Positions 26,359-39,791 of a stretch of DNA of 64,000 bases are shown here, one piece after another (position 1 is the stretch's first letter; each line of letters starts with the position of its first letter). The position numbers and the translations under genes were made by a program. The stretch is from NCBI RefSeq assembly GCF_964340395.1, contig NC_135555.1, forward strand, positions 9,000,931 through 9,064,930. Reading direction: 5' to 3'. The notes under the pieces were generated by a model that was given only the letters and a program-made list of their open reading frames with translations, did not search any database and was not told the origin of the DNA. The stretch is from Glandiceps talaboti. Lineage: Eukaryota > Hemichordata > Enteropneusta > Spengelidae.

Positions 26359-27880
26359 GAAATGTTGGTCAAACTACAAAATAATATGATGTGATTGCGA
26401 AAGTTCAAATTCAAGTCAAAGCATGCACAATAAACAAGTCAAGCTTGTGCACTGTCTGAGAACTTCTCACTCTACTCAAAATAGTGTAGTCTGAGTAGAG
26501 TGAGAGTGAGAGTGTTATGTGAATTCAAATGTTCAAATTCAAGTCCAAGCTTGCACAGTGAAAACTGTTAGTCATTACACTACAAAGGTACTGCTACATT
26601 GACTGGTTGAGTGGTTCAACTTAAAGGCAAGCTGGCACATTCAATTGGAACAGCTTTATTGGTCAGACTACAATTGATTCATTGTTTGACCACAAATGGT
26701 GTTTGAATTATACACACACCAATATTATAAATGAATGTTTATAAATAGCAAATATGATCTCCCATCTACCATAAACCAATAGGTTTTTTTTTTTGTGGTT
26801 CAACCATGCCAATGTTGGAACTAATTGCTCAGTAATGGACTTGAGGCATATTCCTATCTGTGTGGTAGACATCTAGGTACATGGTGATGAGTTATTTTTG
26901 AGTTTAATTTCTTACAATTTGACGAGTGAATAATGTATTTTTATTGATTTAAACATTTATAACCCAATAACCTCAATGGCACAAAATCAAATGAAACCTC
27001 ATCGAATCGTGTTATTTTGGAGCATTTAATTTAAGAGTTTATAAATGTCCTCATGTATGTATAAGATTTTAGTATAGAAGATATTCACGTAAATATATGA
27101 TATACATTCATTTATACCCACACCATTACAGTATTAATCCTGTGGACAACAAGATTTGACTTAGCAAAGATCATTTCTGTTATGTTGTGTTGTGTATAAA
27201 TACAAATAAATATTATTTAGAAATTTAAATTTGATGTACTCATTTTGAAGGGATAGGGGAAATATTTAGAATAATCTGCCAATATTTCTGTCCTTCTTAT
27301 ACCATTTAAAGGCCAGGGCTTCAGTCCCAGGTTCTTGCATTAGTGTTATTTTATCAGTGGAGCCGTAAAGATTACATAGAATCATTGTATTGTTCTGGAC
27401 GAACTGTTTCTATAGTTCTGCCAGACAGCTGATTTCCACACCTACATTTAATCCTTGTCTCTGATATGGCTGTTTCCTAAGTTCTTATATCATGAAATAT
27501 AAGCATCTTCAGCAGCATATGAACAAATCCAATGTTACAAATGTGGTTAGGATACTTTTATTGAAATTTTTGATGATTTAATGTGATGTGAAGTGTAACT
27601 TGGATGTGTACATGTAAACTTCTCAAATCCTGGGCTCACAATGTAAATAAAGAAAAGTGAACTCAGAAGTGTGGTGAAGAAGTGGTTCTCTAAACTTAGT
27701 ATTAAAGTCTTATAATTGTTCAATATCCTGTCACGCTGTTTATTTCTACCAAGGTTGCTGATGATGTCTTGTTTGTACTTGTGTGTGTGTGCATGTAATT
27801 TGCATTTTTGTCACTTTGGGGTGAAGCTGAAGAGATATTCTTTTGAGGACAATAAAGTTTGATTGAATTGAAATACGAGT
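26359..27880 (+). other. 3' UTR of the zinc-finger gene
   Basis: After the TAA stop, copies of the final coding bases (GTTCAAATTCAAGTC plus GCTTGCACAATAA-like) recur at 26402 and 26531. A 13-bp perfect inverted repeat CTCACTCTACTCA/TGAGTAGAGTGAG lies at 26466-26504. AATAAA signals are at 27646-27651 and 27851-27856; either could end the transcript. The length is therefore inferred. Confidence 0.55.
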
Positions 27881-28466
27881 CAAAACCTAAGGTGCCATTA
27901 TTTCCATTAAATTTCATATACAAGTTGAATCATTATTCCCCAATGTATTTCTTCAACCACCCAGAGAAAACTTGTAACATGCATTTCTGTTTCTATGAAT
28001 TGGAAACAAGTGACAAGGCACCTTATGTTCGATTAAAGTTCAAAACCAACTGACTTCTCAACATGTCTAATATGTGCTCCTACTCCACTCCACTCCACCC
28101 TTGCTTTATAATGTAATCAAAAATGGGATGTGATAATATCTTTGGTTTACATCTGGACCCAGACAGGCTTCAAGGACAGCTTTTGATTCACATGTTATTT
28201 CAAATTCAGAAGAGACTTCTGTGGCTATTTGAGTCTTGGCTATTTGGGTGAACACCATTGTCAAACCAGACAATTAAGTCTCTGGGCTAATAAAAACAGC
28301 TCAATAAATGACCATTACCAGTACTTGGCTGGCCTCCTTAACACACAAAAGACTATCCTTAACACCACTGTGAGTTCAGTTTGAATGAAATTGATTTGTG
28401 TGTGTTTAGATGTACTTTATATATGTTGTTGCTAGTCTAGCTGCTAGACCCTTGGGCAATTCTGCT
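27881..28466. other. Intergenic, nothing recognised
   Basis: Lies between the convergent zinc-finger and BANP genes. No coding or structural feature stands out. Confidence 0.4.
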
Positions 28467-30206
28467 AAGGGATCGGTCAGTTTCTTCAGCCTGGGGTGGG
28501 GGGGGGGGGGACCGGCTGATTAGGAGTCACCCTGTTTTTGAAATTGGCAGTGGGGGGGGGGGGGGGGTGTCACGCTGTTTTCAAAATTGTGGATAGGGGG
28601 GTCATTGTGTTTTGGATTGTGATAGAAGAAAAAAATCCTTTTTCTACAATGCCATATAGCAAGTTGTCTGAAATGTGGTACATGTAAATATTTGTTTTTC
28701 TCCCTGTTTCTTACATAAATTCTTACTTATTAGTTCAAGCATAACTATAAATATACATATACATGTATTACCTAGCTACCACACTAGTTACAGAACATGT
28801 CATGTAAATGCTTGACTGTATCACAATCAGGGCTTCCCTTATATTGCACTTTGGGGCAAAAGTGAACTTGAAGGTTTCGTAATGGTAATCTTCATAGATA
28901 GTTTATAAAAGAAGTTAATCTAAAATGTTCCCTACTCGTCGCTATGAACTTGTCAGAAGGGATTAATACACTTTCTATTTGGACACTACATGTTATTGAC
29001 ACTACAAATCACCACATCTCATCAGATTCCAGTTTCTATTATACACTAGGTATGACCACCTAAAGTTCTCTAACATACCGGTGACTTTATTTACTATACA
29101 TGCAATATTAATGCCACTATACCAATGTTACGGGGCCATTTTTATGTGACATGGGAAACTCATTTAAAACTTACATTTACGTTAGCTATTCGAAGCTTGG
29201 AAATATTACCTCAAAAGCTATGAATAACCTAAACATTGCCTTAATAGAAGCAAAAAAATGCAGATCTGCCAGGGGAAAACGCCCAAGGACTCCCTCACCC
29301 CCAGAGGTCACTCAAGCATTCAACTAACACTCAGATGCACCAACAACCTTTTTACAGTCATAATGGTATTAAACTTTTCTTAAATATTTTCACCTAATTC
29401 TAATTTGAGATGATGGTCTTTTAAAGATGTGAAATGTTTGCCATGGTATTCTAAAATTGCCTTAAACGCCAAATCTCCCCTACCAATGATACTACCAGCA
29501 GATGTGCTGACCTTTCCTACATGTAAATAATGATGCCATTTAACTTTTTAAGAACATATTTCAACCCTGTGTGAGTTATAATGAATAGTTTCTGATACTT
29601 GATGGTGCTGTCTTGTAAAGCATGGATTAAGTTATTGCTTGAAAGGGTCTGAATAGCCTAAAAATTGGCTTTAAGAGTAAAAATCCCCCAGGGCTTCTAG
29701 AGGGAGACCCCTATGGATCCCCCACATGAGGTGAACATATCCCAATTTCAAGCTCTTCCCCTCTGTCAAGATGCTATCAAAGTATATTTCAAAAATATTT
29801 CAACCCTGTGTAGTTGCTTTTTACATGTTGGTGCTGTCTTTCTTGTAAAGCTTGGAAATTATTGTCTGAAAGGGTCTGAATAGTCTCAAAATTGACTTTT
29901 CAGAGTAAAAAACCTCCAGGACTTCTAGGGGAGATTACAATTATGATAGTGCTAACCCAGGATCTTATAAAGTAGATGCAAGACAGTCAAGCAGTCCACA
30001 CTGAGCCACGATAAAAAAATACCTGTCATGTGAATATAATATATATATATATATATATGGGGGGGTCATCATGTTTTAGAATTAAGTGATAGGGGGTCAG
30101 CCTGTTTTTTATTTTACAGATAGGGGGGTCAGTGACTTTTTGTCGGCCCAATTTAAGACACCCCCCCCCCCCCCCCCCCCGGCTGAAGAAACTGACCGGT
30201 CCCTTT
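28467..30206. mobile_element. 1.74-kb element bounded by 25-bp inverted repeats and G/C runs
   Basis: The left end AAGGGATCGGTCAGTTTCTT + CAGCC (28467-28491) is mirrored by GGCTGAAGAAACTGACCGGT + CCCTTT (30181-30206). Both ends continue inward into long G (left) or C (right) homopolymers. Just inside each end are AGGGGGGTCA blocks followed by TGTTTT, in the same orientation at both ends (28595 and 30059-30131). The interior (29190-29930) carries about four decayed copies of a segment with TCTTGTAAAGC, AAAGGGTCTGAATAG and CCCCCAGGGCTTCTAG. No transposase frame is seen, so if mobile it is non-autonomous. Confidence 0.55.
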
Positions 30207-32470
30207 AAACCTAATATGTGATTCAGTGACATGGACTTTCATATTTGATTGCAAGTCTGACATACAATAATAAAACAAAACATTATTTTTATGAACTGGT
30301 TTTAATATTCCACTTGTCGTACCTACCAAAAATTTAACTTACAAATATGGAATAAAAATTTGTGTCAAAAACATAAATAACAATAAATTCAAATGATGTA
30401 TCTATAAAGTCAACTACATGTCAAAGAATATATACAAGTACACACAAAAAAGTATTGACATAGTGAAACGTCTTCTATAACAAAGATTACATATATATGG
30501 TCCATCTTGGTGAGTGGTCCATACAAATATGAGCAGCAAAATACACGTATTTACAGGGTTTTTTTTAGTTTTTCTCTCAATTCAGAATTTACATAATGTT
30601 GACATTGACTTGTATACCATATTTATTCTTTATCTTGAGTCTATGTCTCCTATCTGATACATCGACTTTGTAGTTGGATATTTGTTAACTATCTGCAATT
30701 ATGCAAATGGCTGTCATCAATTGTGACTTACGTAAAGACTATCCTTTATTCTGTGCAAATATAATAATTTAGCAAGTGTAGTTAGTCTGTAAGATACACT
30801 GTGATGGGGCGCCCTCACACATTGGTCATCACCCATTTCAGATAAAGCAGCCTGGTGAGGGCAGAGCCATGTGATGTATCTTACAGTCTACAGTGCAGTG
30901 TAGCACGTTGGATTAACTGTACATAGACAAATGAAAATTACAGAATTTCACCATCCCTCAACTATCTCTACTATACTATAATGCTACAAGAGATACATTA
31001 CATTAAAATATGAAAGACCAATCTAAATGTTTAAAGGCAAATTTTCCTAAGTAAAATATGGCTATAAAAGTACACTCTCATGTACCCTTAACACTTTCAT
31101 TTTTCTAGAAATTCATTGGTAGTATTTATCTTTATTATCAAATCAATGCAGGGCCAATTAAACGAAAAGGGACAATTCATTGGAAATTTAAAGGGGCACA
31201 AGCTGAGTTTATATGTATTTTGGCATAGTTTTAGCTGCATATTTGAAAGGTAGTCGCAGTATTGTACTGACTGAAGCACACTTAACCAGACCACTGCTGA
31301 AATCAAACCTGGTATCATGATATAACCCATAAACGATTCGATGAAGTAATTTATCATACGTATCAAAAAATGTTCATGAAATCCCTACTATGCAATTGGC
31401 TGTTCTAACCATACCAGAAGAGAATTGTAATGTTATATAGAAGACAGGCATCAACATTAACAATATACTGGAATGTGGTGGTATTTTCACTTGAGTATGC
31501 TTACAAACTCAGCTTATGCCACTTTAAATACAAAACGTCATAAATATGGCAGTGAGACAAACACAGGAGATACACTTATTGTTCGACCTTGATAATCTAC
31601 CTAGCACTTATGGTCACTCTGTCACTTGAAATATGTATATTATTATTCAGATATGTACAAATATTCTTGGCTTAGCCTAGCATAATAAATTCATGACCAA
31701 CAACCTAGAATCTGTAGTACTCTTGACCTGTTCATTATAATGAACATAGATTTGTGAAACTAAAAGAAACTCCTAAAACTGAAGACTGAAATAAGTTTGA
31801 TAGAAAGCCTATGTTATATATAAAAGTGATAGAGCATGATGGGGCAGTATCAATATGAAAAAAAGTCACCAACTTTAGAAGATAAAACTAATTAAAGCCA
31901 ATGTTACTTAAGAAATTATAACATTACAAATTTCTGGATTCAAAATTTTACAAAGATCTGAGTGTATGATCAGATGAAATATGTGAAAGTGAAATATGAA
32001 AGAAGGATGTGAAGGATGCACTTGACTGTACAATATGGACACACGCTGAAAGTCAAATTATGCAATTCTATCGGCACCAGCAATAAAGGGTGCACCTAGA
32101 ATATGAAAATTGAAAAATTACTGATAGCCCTTCTCATCCATCCCAATCCCCCCCCCCCCACATAAAGGTACTAGACCAATTGTGAATGTATATAATTTGT
32201 AAGTAAGTGTATGTGGTTGTTATATGAAGATACCATCATATTTTGAAACAAGATGGTAAGCATCTTATCTGACTTAGAATTAATTCTGAAATGACAAAGA
32301 TTTCATTTTTTTTAAAAAGTCTTTGATATGGCGAAGTTCAGAAAGTTTAGAAAGAAATATTTGTGAAACTGAATCCACTATTGCAAAGTTTTCAGAAAAA
32401 AAGTTCATATTATTTGAAATCTGTGATAGTCAGTCTATACTGTACATTCTTCTCATATAGTCACATATTT
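30207..32470 (-). other. Probable 3' UTR of BANP and/or intergenic sequence
   Basis: No coding sequence. It contains a foldback element at 30783-30890. Several minus-strand AATAAA signals exist (for example TTTATT on the plus strand near 30623), so the BANP transcript end is uncertain. Confidence 0.4.
30783..30890. repeat. Foldback element, family B copy 1
   Basis: TAGTCTGTAAGATAC at the left end mirrors GTATCTTACAGTCTA at the right end; GCCCTCAC (left) and GTGAGGGC (right) are mirrored inside. The 108-bp element can form a single hairpin. A related copy lies at 55338-55433. Confidence 0.65.
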
Positions 32471-35400
32471 TCATTGTGTCTGTTGTAATTGAACTGTAGT
32501 AGGCTGTATCTGTATTTCACCACCCTGTATTTGTTGTACCTCATGAACCTGTACATCTGGGTTGACAGCAATCTGTATCTCTCCCTGAGGTATTGCCACT
32601 GCTTCCCCTTGCTGTATCTGTATGGTGTCGCCTTGTTGTATATGAATGGCTTCTCCACTCTGCGTCACTTGTACTGTAACTTGTTCTGGAATGGTTTGTT
32701 GCACTACAGCTTCTCCATCGGCTACATGCTGGATGTGAATCTGTTGGTGCATCTGTTGCATCTGTTCTACTGCTGCCTGTGTTACCGCTTGCTCCTGGTG
32801 GTAAGTCAAAAGATAAACATGCCAACATTGTCTGTTAGATTAAATATATTACTATTTTTGCACCTATAAGGAACCACTTGGTGGTATAAAGAGCACTTTA
32901 CAAGAAACTGAACAGTACTGAGAGTAGGAAATCATACATTGTTGTTTACATTTTATCTACTATTCACTATTTTGATGTTTGCATTTAAATATAATTCAAA
33001 CAATACAATTCTAGGTTTCCATAATACAAACTTGTCTCGTATGAAAAAGTCTGTGACAAAATTCAGCTACTAGTATGTTAACTCAGCATCTGTACTATTC
33101 TACACCATCACCAAGTGAAAGTGCTCTTCAAATATCATCAGAACTGATGCTGTACATAGCAAGCTATAGTCTTACCTGCATTTCTTCTCCATCATCAGAC
33201 CTCAATGACTGAATTTGGTGTGTATAGATAGTAGTAGCAGTAGGAGATTTACGTGAAAAGGCCTTCACTGACAATGATTGACCTTTCTGCTTTCGTCGGA
33301 ATGCTGTTCTACATTTAGAGTCCATGTTCTGTTTAATTCTATGCCAGTCAGTTTCATTGACACCAAATTTGTGAATCAAATGACCTGTTGAGAATGAACA
33401 ATCAAAGTCATGCTTGATCAGTTGTCTCTCAAATATTTTTTTGATCTCTTTTTTTTTATGCAGTCGTTCAAAACACAGAACACCTTTATATGTCAGAAAA
33501 AGAATGTTGCTATATATTGGTATGACATACTACTTGCACCTAGTAAAATACGTGTGATAAGATGGCATATTTTCATGCATGCACAAATATACAAATAATT
33601 CTTTATATTTATACCATGCACGAGCCAAGTTGAACAAAAAATATGGAATATACACTCTGGTTGTTGTATGCATGTCTATGTCACGGGTTTTCCTGTGTTT
33701 GAAATACGAATCAAAATGTTCAAAATTGTCACTACTTTCCCCAATTTCATATTACTGGTGGTGGTATAATTATGTTATTCTTGTGACTTTAGGGTTGTCA
33801 TTACTTGTCTTGCGACTTGTAGTGACAAAGCCCCGTCACTAGTAGGAAAGACTATATTACTTACATCTGATACCATATATCATAAGTGGATCCAGTTGTT
33901 TCTTGCCATGTTTACCCATACCCGATATATTTGAACACGCCTGTGTTTCTCTGTCAAAGATGTAGTCTAACAGTGTCAAAGCCATCTTTTCTGGTGTACG
34001 ACATGTTGAATGTATATGTAACATATCACTGAAAGAATAGAAATTTGTTTATTTAGCAATGTTTACTTCAAATTTCCAAAAGAAAAAATTTATCAATATT
34101 AGTAGAAGACAGTGGCTCCTACAAGGCAAAGATACAAATCAAGTTTAGGCAAATGATTTTTATTGTTATTTTCAACTAACCCCTTTTCTTGCCTACAATC
34201 AATCATTCAATCAAAAATAATTGATATCACATCAGACTCCAAAACCATAATTTCATGCAATGAGTCAACTTGCACAGAATATTGTTTTGAAGAGATTTGT
34301 CATCAGTTTATTCAAATTTGATGATTGCCTTATCTCTAGTAAAGAACTCCTGTCTAGGGGTGCAGTTTGAAAATGCTTGGTCCATATGTTTTGTTCTTGA
34401 CTTGTGTTGATAGCAGGAGACTCTTGTCAACTGGCCGATCAGAATACATTGGACAAGTGTATATATTTGGAGTAGGTCTGATGTAGGCTAGTATATAGTC
34501 AGCCCATGGTTTCATACTCTTATCATGTCTTTCTTTGAGTTTCAAATTCTCTACTCTCAATACATTGTACGTAAATTTGACATCAAGTTAGTCATGCTTA
34601 CCTAGGTGTGACATGACAACGTACTCTCATTTCAATATTACTTTCATCCCCAAGCCATGTACCATTTGGGTAATCATCTGAAACAACAAGTTTATGGTCA
34701 TTTGGAATTAATTCTCGTATGTACATGCACACATGACGTATATTTCTACATGATGGTCAGAGCAGATAGCAAGGTTATTTGTAAGTATATTTCAACACAT
34801 AAGTGTTAGGTTTGTTTCTGGTAAGCTAGGATTTCTTTCACTTACCTTCTGAGTTCAGTGTGATAAGTGTTACATTAGAACCAAACATTGGTTCTGGTAA
34901 GGTAGGATTTCTTTCACTTACCCTCTGAGTTCAGTGTGATAAGTGTTACATTAGAACCAAGATTGGGTTGTGGTGAACTAGGATTACTTGTATTTGATAT
35001 CTGGCTTCCTGCACTCTCCTCTACAGAGAAATAAATCATCAACATAGTAAATTTACAATGATTTCATTCTTACATAAAAATACTGAATGTGACATTACAG
35101 TTTACATAAAAACTCAGGTGACTGTTTGTATGAATCTAAACTTGATCCTGGAATAAAACTTTGTACCAGGAGCTATGCACTGTTACACTTAAGGTTTTAT
35201 CTACCATAGCACATAACAAAATTTCACAATGCCATGTCAACTCAGAACTAGTATTTTCTAGGCATCAGTGAGTCAGTATATGTTTCATAAGTCACTTCTT
35301 GACAGACTATATTGAATTCTTCAAAAGATATCATTTCCTGTCTTGATCAGATATCATGTATCAAAATCTTCAAATGCACCATATATTATATTACTACAGA

Positions 35401-37979
35401 AAGAAATTCCAATTACTAAGTATTTTTACATTCAGCTACTTCAGTTACTAATGATCAGATGGCTTAGAATTAAAGGAGTTATGGAAGGAGAAGATGTGAG
35501 ATCACCTCACCTTGTGATTCTGGTTGGGTTTCTTGTCCTTGTTGGTTCTGTGGTAATCCGATAATGATAGTACTCTGTCTACGGGGAGTGTAGTTGCTAT
35601 TGTTGGCACTATGAGATACAAAAAACATTGCAAAGATTTCAATTCAATTGTGTGTACTACTGGTACATTTGCAGTTGCTGAGCTGTTACCAAAACATGCA
35701 CTGAATGTATTGTAATGACAACCCAGAGATGTACACTTCACATGTTCAGACTATACTAAGTCAAAGTCTTCTGACTGTCTTTGATGATTGACTTACTACA
35801 GTGGAAACTGAGGTTTCAGTTCACTATCTATAAGATAGACACAAACTAAAACTGTTGTTCACTGTGGTAGATTACACAAGTAGGTGTTAGTGGTGCTTCT
35901 ATTATGCAGATGTAATCACCTGGTAAACAAGATAGTGTAAACTCTGGACATCCCCAAAATGATGTACACTGCAAGATCACGGAAGTCATCAGAAATGCTA
36001 CATGTAAACCAACGTCCATTTGATAGTTCATGCCTACTTGTCTAAACAATAATTTAGCCTATGTCTATCTTAGTAAACCAAAACTTCAATTGCCACTGTA
36101 ATATTAGGTCTTAGTATATTTTATCATTTAACAGACAAGGTTTAACCAGTACTAGTACAATGTATGTGTGGAGGTGCTATCATACTAGGAAAGAATACTC
36201 AAATATATTCTAGTGCTAGAAATCACATGCAATCAAAAAGTTATCTCCAGTGTATGTTTCATCAACTGACAGTACAAAGATGTGAACTTCATTGATAGAA
36301 ATAGTGGAGGGACAAGATATTACAAGTACATGTCACCCCTGTTGGTAAAAGTCTTTAACTGGAAGGCAAAAATTCAACATAATTTTTGGTACCTGCAATA
36401 CCATTTTACCTCACACTAGAGGGCCAAATAGGACATGAAGGCTGATTTATTTCACACACACCTTTAGTAATGAATACATGTATGTACCATGTGAAGTGGC
36501 AATCACAGTGACATCAATTTTTTATTACACAGTTAGGTGGTAAAACTCTATTTCAGGTACCAAGAATTAGAATAAAATTGGAAAAAGTTATACCTTCTTG
36601 GAGTTCCTCTTTGTTGTGTTGGTGTGGTTGATTCACCCCCACCACCTTGGTCTGATATCACTTTAGGAAAATTAGATTCACTCATGTTGTCTAGTTTTTC
36701 TTCTAGATATTTACATCTCAGGTTGATTGTCTCTAACTTGTTTTCAATACTATCCAGTCTCAAACAGATGGCTTTGTTCACATTGAATAAAATTTGCTGT
36801 GGAACAAATGTGGAAGAGGGCAAAAAACAGAACACATCAACTCTCAATATATATAAATTAGACAACAGACAAATGTACGACAAAAAGACAAATGCCTTGA
36901 TACAAGTTCAATGATATTTGGATATGAAAGTTCTGTCTCAGCAGAGTCCAGTGTTCTCCCCACTATTGGGAAAGCATGGTGCAAACACCACCCTTGCCAT
37001 TTAGGCTGCCATGCTTGGCAGATTTCTACTGTTCTACAAAAATGTTGTACCATCCTTGAGCTTTAGAGAGAACACTGTAGTCATATACGTTATAAAACGT
37101 TTTGGATTTGTGATGATGATGCAGCAAATGATTGCTGATACATTGTATGTATTATTGTGTATGCTTATTTCTAAATCTTTACCTTTATACTGGCAGCCTC
37201 TGTCATATTGTCATCTTGTGATGTTTTTTGTCTTTTTGCAGGTGGTTCATCAATCAACTGTTCCTCTTCTGATTTATTTGAAGAAAAAAAAAGGAGAATG
37301 TTAAGGAAGTCTGCGAAAGTTGCAATGGAATGAAAAAGGTAGATAAATTGTGGATATCTACAGCCACTATAGAATGAATTTGAAATGGATGAAGTCTATT
37401 TTATCACATGACAACATGAATTCTAGGCTATGAAGTACTGATACTTCAATCATGTAGATGAACCAAGATTGATATGAAATGATGGGCTATTCATATTCAG
37501 TAAGAGTGGCCTTTTTTTTATTTTTAGGTTTCTCATGACCCAGATCCCCCCTTCAATTCAGCAAAATAATCCTAAAAATCTAGAAAAAAAATCATAAGTA
37601 CATATTTGGGTGAAAATTATCTTAACCCTGAAATTTGGACCTTTTACAAAAATAAATGATTCATAGATTCATTCTGACTTCAATCAATTATCATTTATTT
37701 GGTATCCAGACTGTTCAAAGTATGAAAATGAATTGAAAGCATCACCAACATGTAATATGTACATATAAATTATTGTTAACATTCAGATTGAACAATCATT
37801 CTAATGGTGTTATGATGAGAAACATAAGAATAAATATGTTTGCTCTAATATATTCAAGTTGTTTGTTTCAAGTGTTTGTATTGGTAAAAAATAATGCAAA
37901 ACTTACCTTGACTGTTTGTGATTTGATTGACAGCCATTTGTAAGGCATCAGTGTCACTTAACTGTTGTTCTTCTGACAT
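32471..37979 (-). CDS. BANP: BANP: BEN-domain nuclear DNA-binding factor (nine coding exons, 443 aa)
   Basis: Minus-strand exons 37907-37979, 37183-37268, 36594-36796, 35511-35608, 34922-35020, 34602-34677, 33865-34028, 33176-33384 and 32471-32794 all have AG/GT borders and sum to 1332 nt, exactly 444 codons. The protein starts MSEEQQLSDTDALQMAVNQI, has a basic PPAKRQK stretch near residue 40, a coiled coil at about 57-100 (RLDSIENKLETINL), a BEN domain at about 187-300 (DYPNGTWLGDE, MRVRCHVTP, LTLLDYIFDRETQ), then DSKCRTAFRRKQKGQSLSVK, which is the hallmark of BANP, and a Gln-rich repetitive tail (GDTIQIQQGEAV). Vertebrate BANP is a nuclear protein of about 470-520 aa that binds unmethylated TCTCGCGAGA in CpG-island promoters and opens chromatin. 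The end and donor of coding exon 5 are tandemly duplicated. Confidence 0.95.
33770..33840. repeat. Foldback family A, partial copy in a BANP intron
   Basis: GTGACTTTAGGGTTGTCA and AGTGACAAAGCCCCGTCAC, separated by a short GCGACTTGT loop region, match the inner arms of the element at 2838-2962. The TTTTTCTTCATTCAGC outer arms are missing, so this is a fragment or a diverged copy. Confidence 0.45.
34811..34962 (-). repeat. 76-bp tandem duplication of the 3' end and donor of BANP coding exon 5
   Basis: Two copies of GGTTCTAATGTAACACTTAT + CACACTGAACTCAGA(G/A) + GGTAAGTGAAAGAAATCCTA lie head to tail on the minus strand. The first includes the true exon end at 34922; the second repeats 35 exonic bases and the donor GTAAGT at 34845-34840. 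The period is 76 bp. Reading through the first donor meets an in-frame TGA two codons later (GAG GGT AAG TGA). Confidence 0.93.
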
Positions 37980-39791
37980 CTTGATTTTTTTTTATCTAGT
38001 GACACCATACACTGCAAGAGATATTTAATTCCATTAAAAATTACATTGTAAGACCTTTCAAAGTGCATATCTACATACACCTATGTTGTAGTGTGATTTA
38101 CTTTGTCAAAGAATGTAAACCAAGTAGCTGTAACTACAAGCTTCAATCAATTTTTGATAAAGGTAACTCTACCAAAGTACTATACATTACTGCCTGGTGA
38201 ACAGTGAACTACAATGTATGAGGGCTAAAATGTGTTACTCTACTAGAATAATATTGTACAATGCACTTTCTGTTAGTTTACTCTTTGAACTGGACCTTAC
38301 ACTACTAGTTTGTGGATCAGACTGTGTATACAGTTTGACAGCTGGGTGACAACTTTGCATTGAGAGAAAACAGACATGTCTGTTACTATGACTTTAATAG
38401 TTGATTGTGTAATCAGTACACCTATAGCCCATAATACATACTGCAATTTACATATATTATCAAGTTATACTGGAAACTTTGTTTGCTACATGTAGCTACC
38501 ATATATATCTTTCCTTATACATCAGTTTGATTTTCTTTCATTTTAAAGACGTTATCTAGTGCATACTATATCTTGGTTTTCTAAGCAAATATGGTTGCAA
38601 AGTACACTGTGATGGTTGAACCTCTGAGGTGAGTACATGTTTAATGCAATATACTAGCTAGATTCATCTGAAATTTTACCACACAAAACTCTCATTTTTA
38701 TTGTTTGTTTTTTATCAGATACATCTTCTTTATTTTCTAAGATAATACAATCACCATTTTCCATGGGGAAAAAAATTATCAGGATTGTCCAGTAGTCAGT
38801 ATTAACTGATACTCTACAAATGTACCTTCAACAAAATACTTTTTACAATACCATTATAAATGCATCTGATAGTAACCCACAATTGATATATTCAGCTGAT
38901 ACATTGAATAGTGGAGACCTACCAACACTCATTTAGTTTTGGGTTGGGATGAACCCTGGCTTGCAAAATAGTAAAATACTTTGCAATAGAAAATTTTTTG
39001 TTGTATATTTTAATTTTCCATACCATATGGGATTTGTATGGGTAACTATTCAATATTCTCCAAATTTATCAAACTCTCTTTGTAACTTCCAAAAATCTAA
39101 GTACTGCCTTTCCACGCACCACTGAACAAAAGTGAATTTCTTCTGTCATTATATTTTTGAATTTTGCTAAGAGCTTTCCTTCTGATACATAAATTTACTG
39201 ATATTAATATCATTTTTTATTTTACTTGTACTGCAACTGGAGAATAAGATCACATTTCTTTGTGTCTTTTTTATTTATTACTAGAATTGTTGTTTTATGG
39301 TAAAATGTGTAATGAGACCTCGGGTTCATACGATAAGGAAATTGTTACATGTATTTGTACGAGAAATGTCGCCTAGAAATAAAGCTATAAGCTATACTAT
39401 AGCTATAAGCTATACTATAGTGTATAAACGTTACGGTACATGAGAATGGCACGATGCACGTACAAACGGTGGCCCATTGCACATTTCTCTTTTTCCCCGT
39501 TAAATTTTGCTTTGTTTAAATGCATTCCAATTTTGAGAAGTGAGAAAATTTTTTGATATCGTACATTTAGTTGATATTGATAGGTATTGTACGGTCACAG
39601 CTCGAGGCCCAGGACAATCAGGCAGAATTGAAATAAGTCAAATTAAGATGTTCAACCGCCAAAAAACAACGACATTGATGACGAACATTTCTGCAAATTA
39701 CCTCAACACAATCGCATACTGTAGTTATTGACTTTCACGATGTCGTTTTTGTGCAAAAACCTACTACATAACAAGTGTGGGGTGAAATTAC

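Noticed and set aside
32489-32869. Plus-strand 126-aa frame
   Set aside because: It is the antisense of the Gln-rich last exon of BANP.
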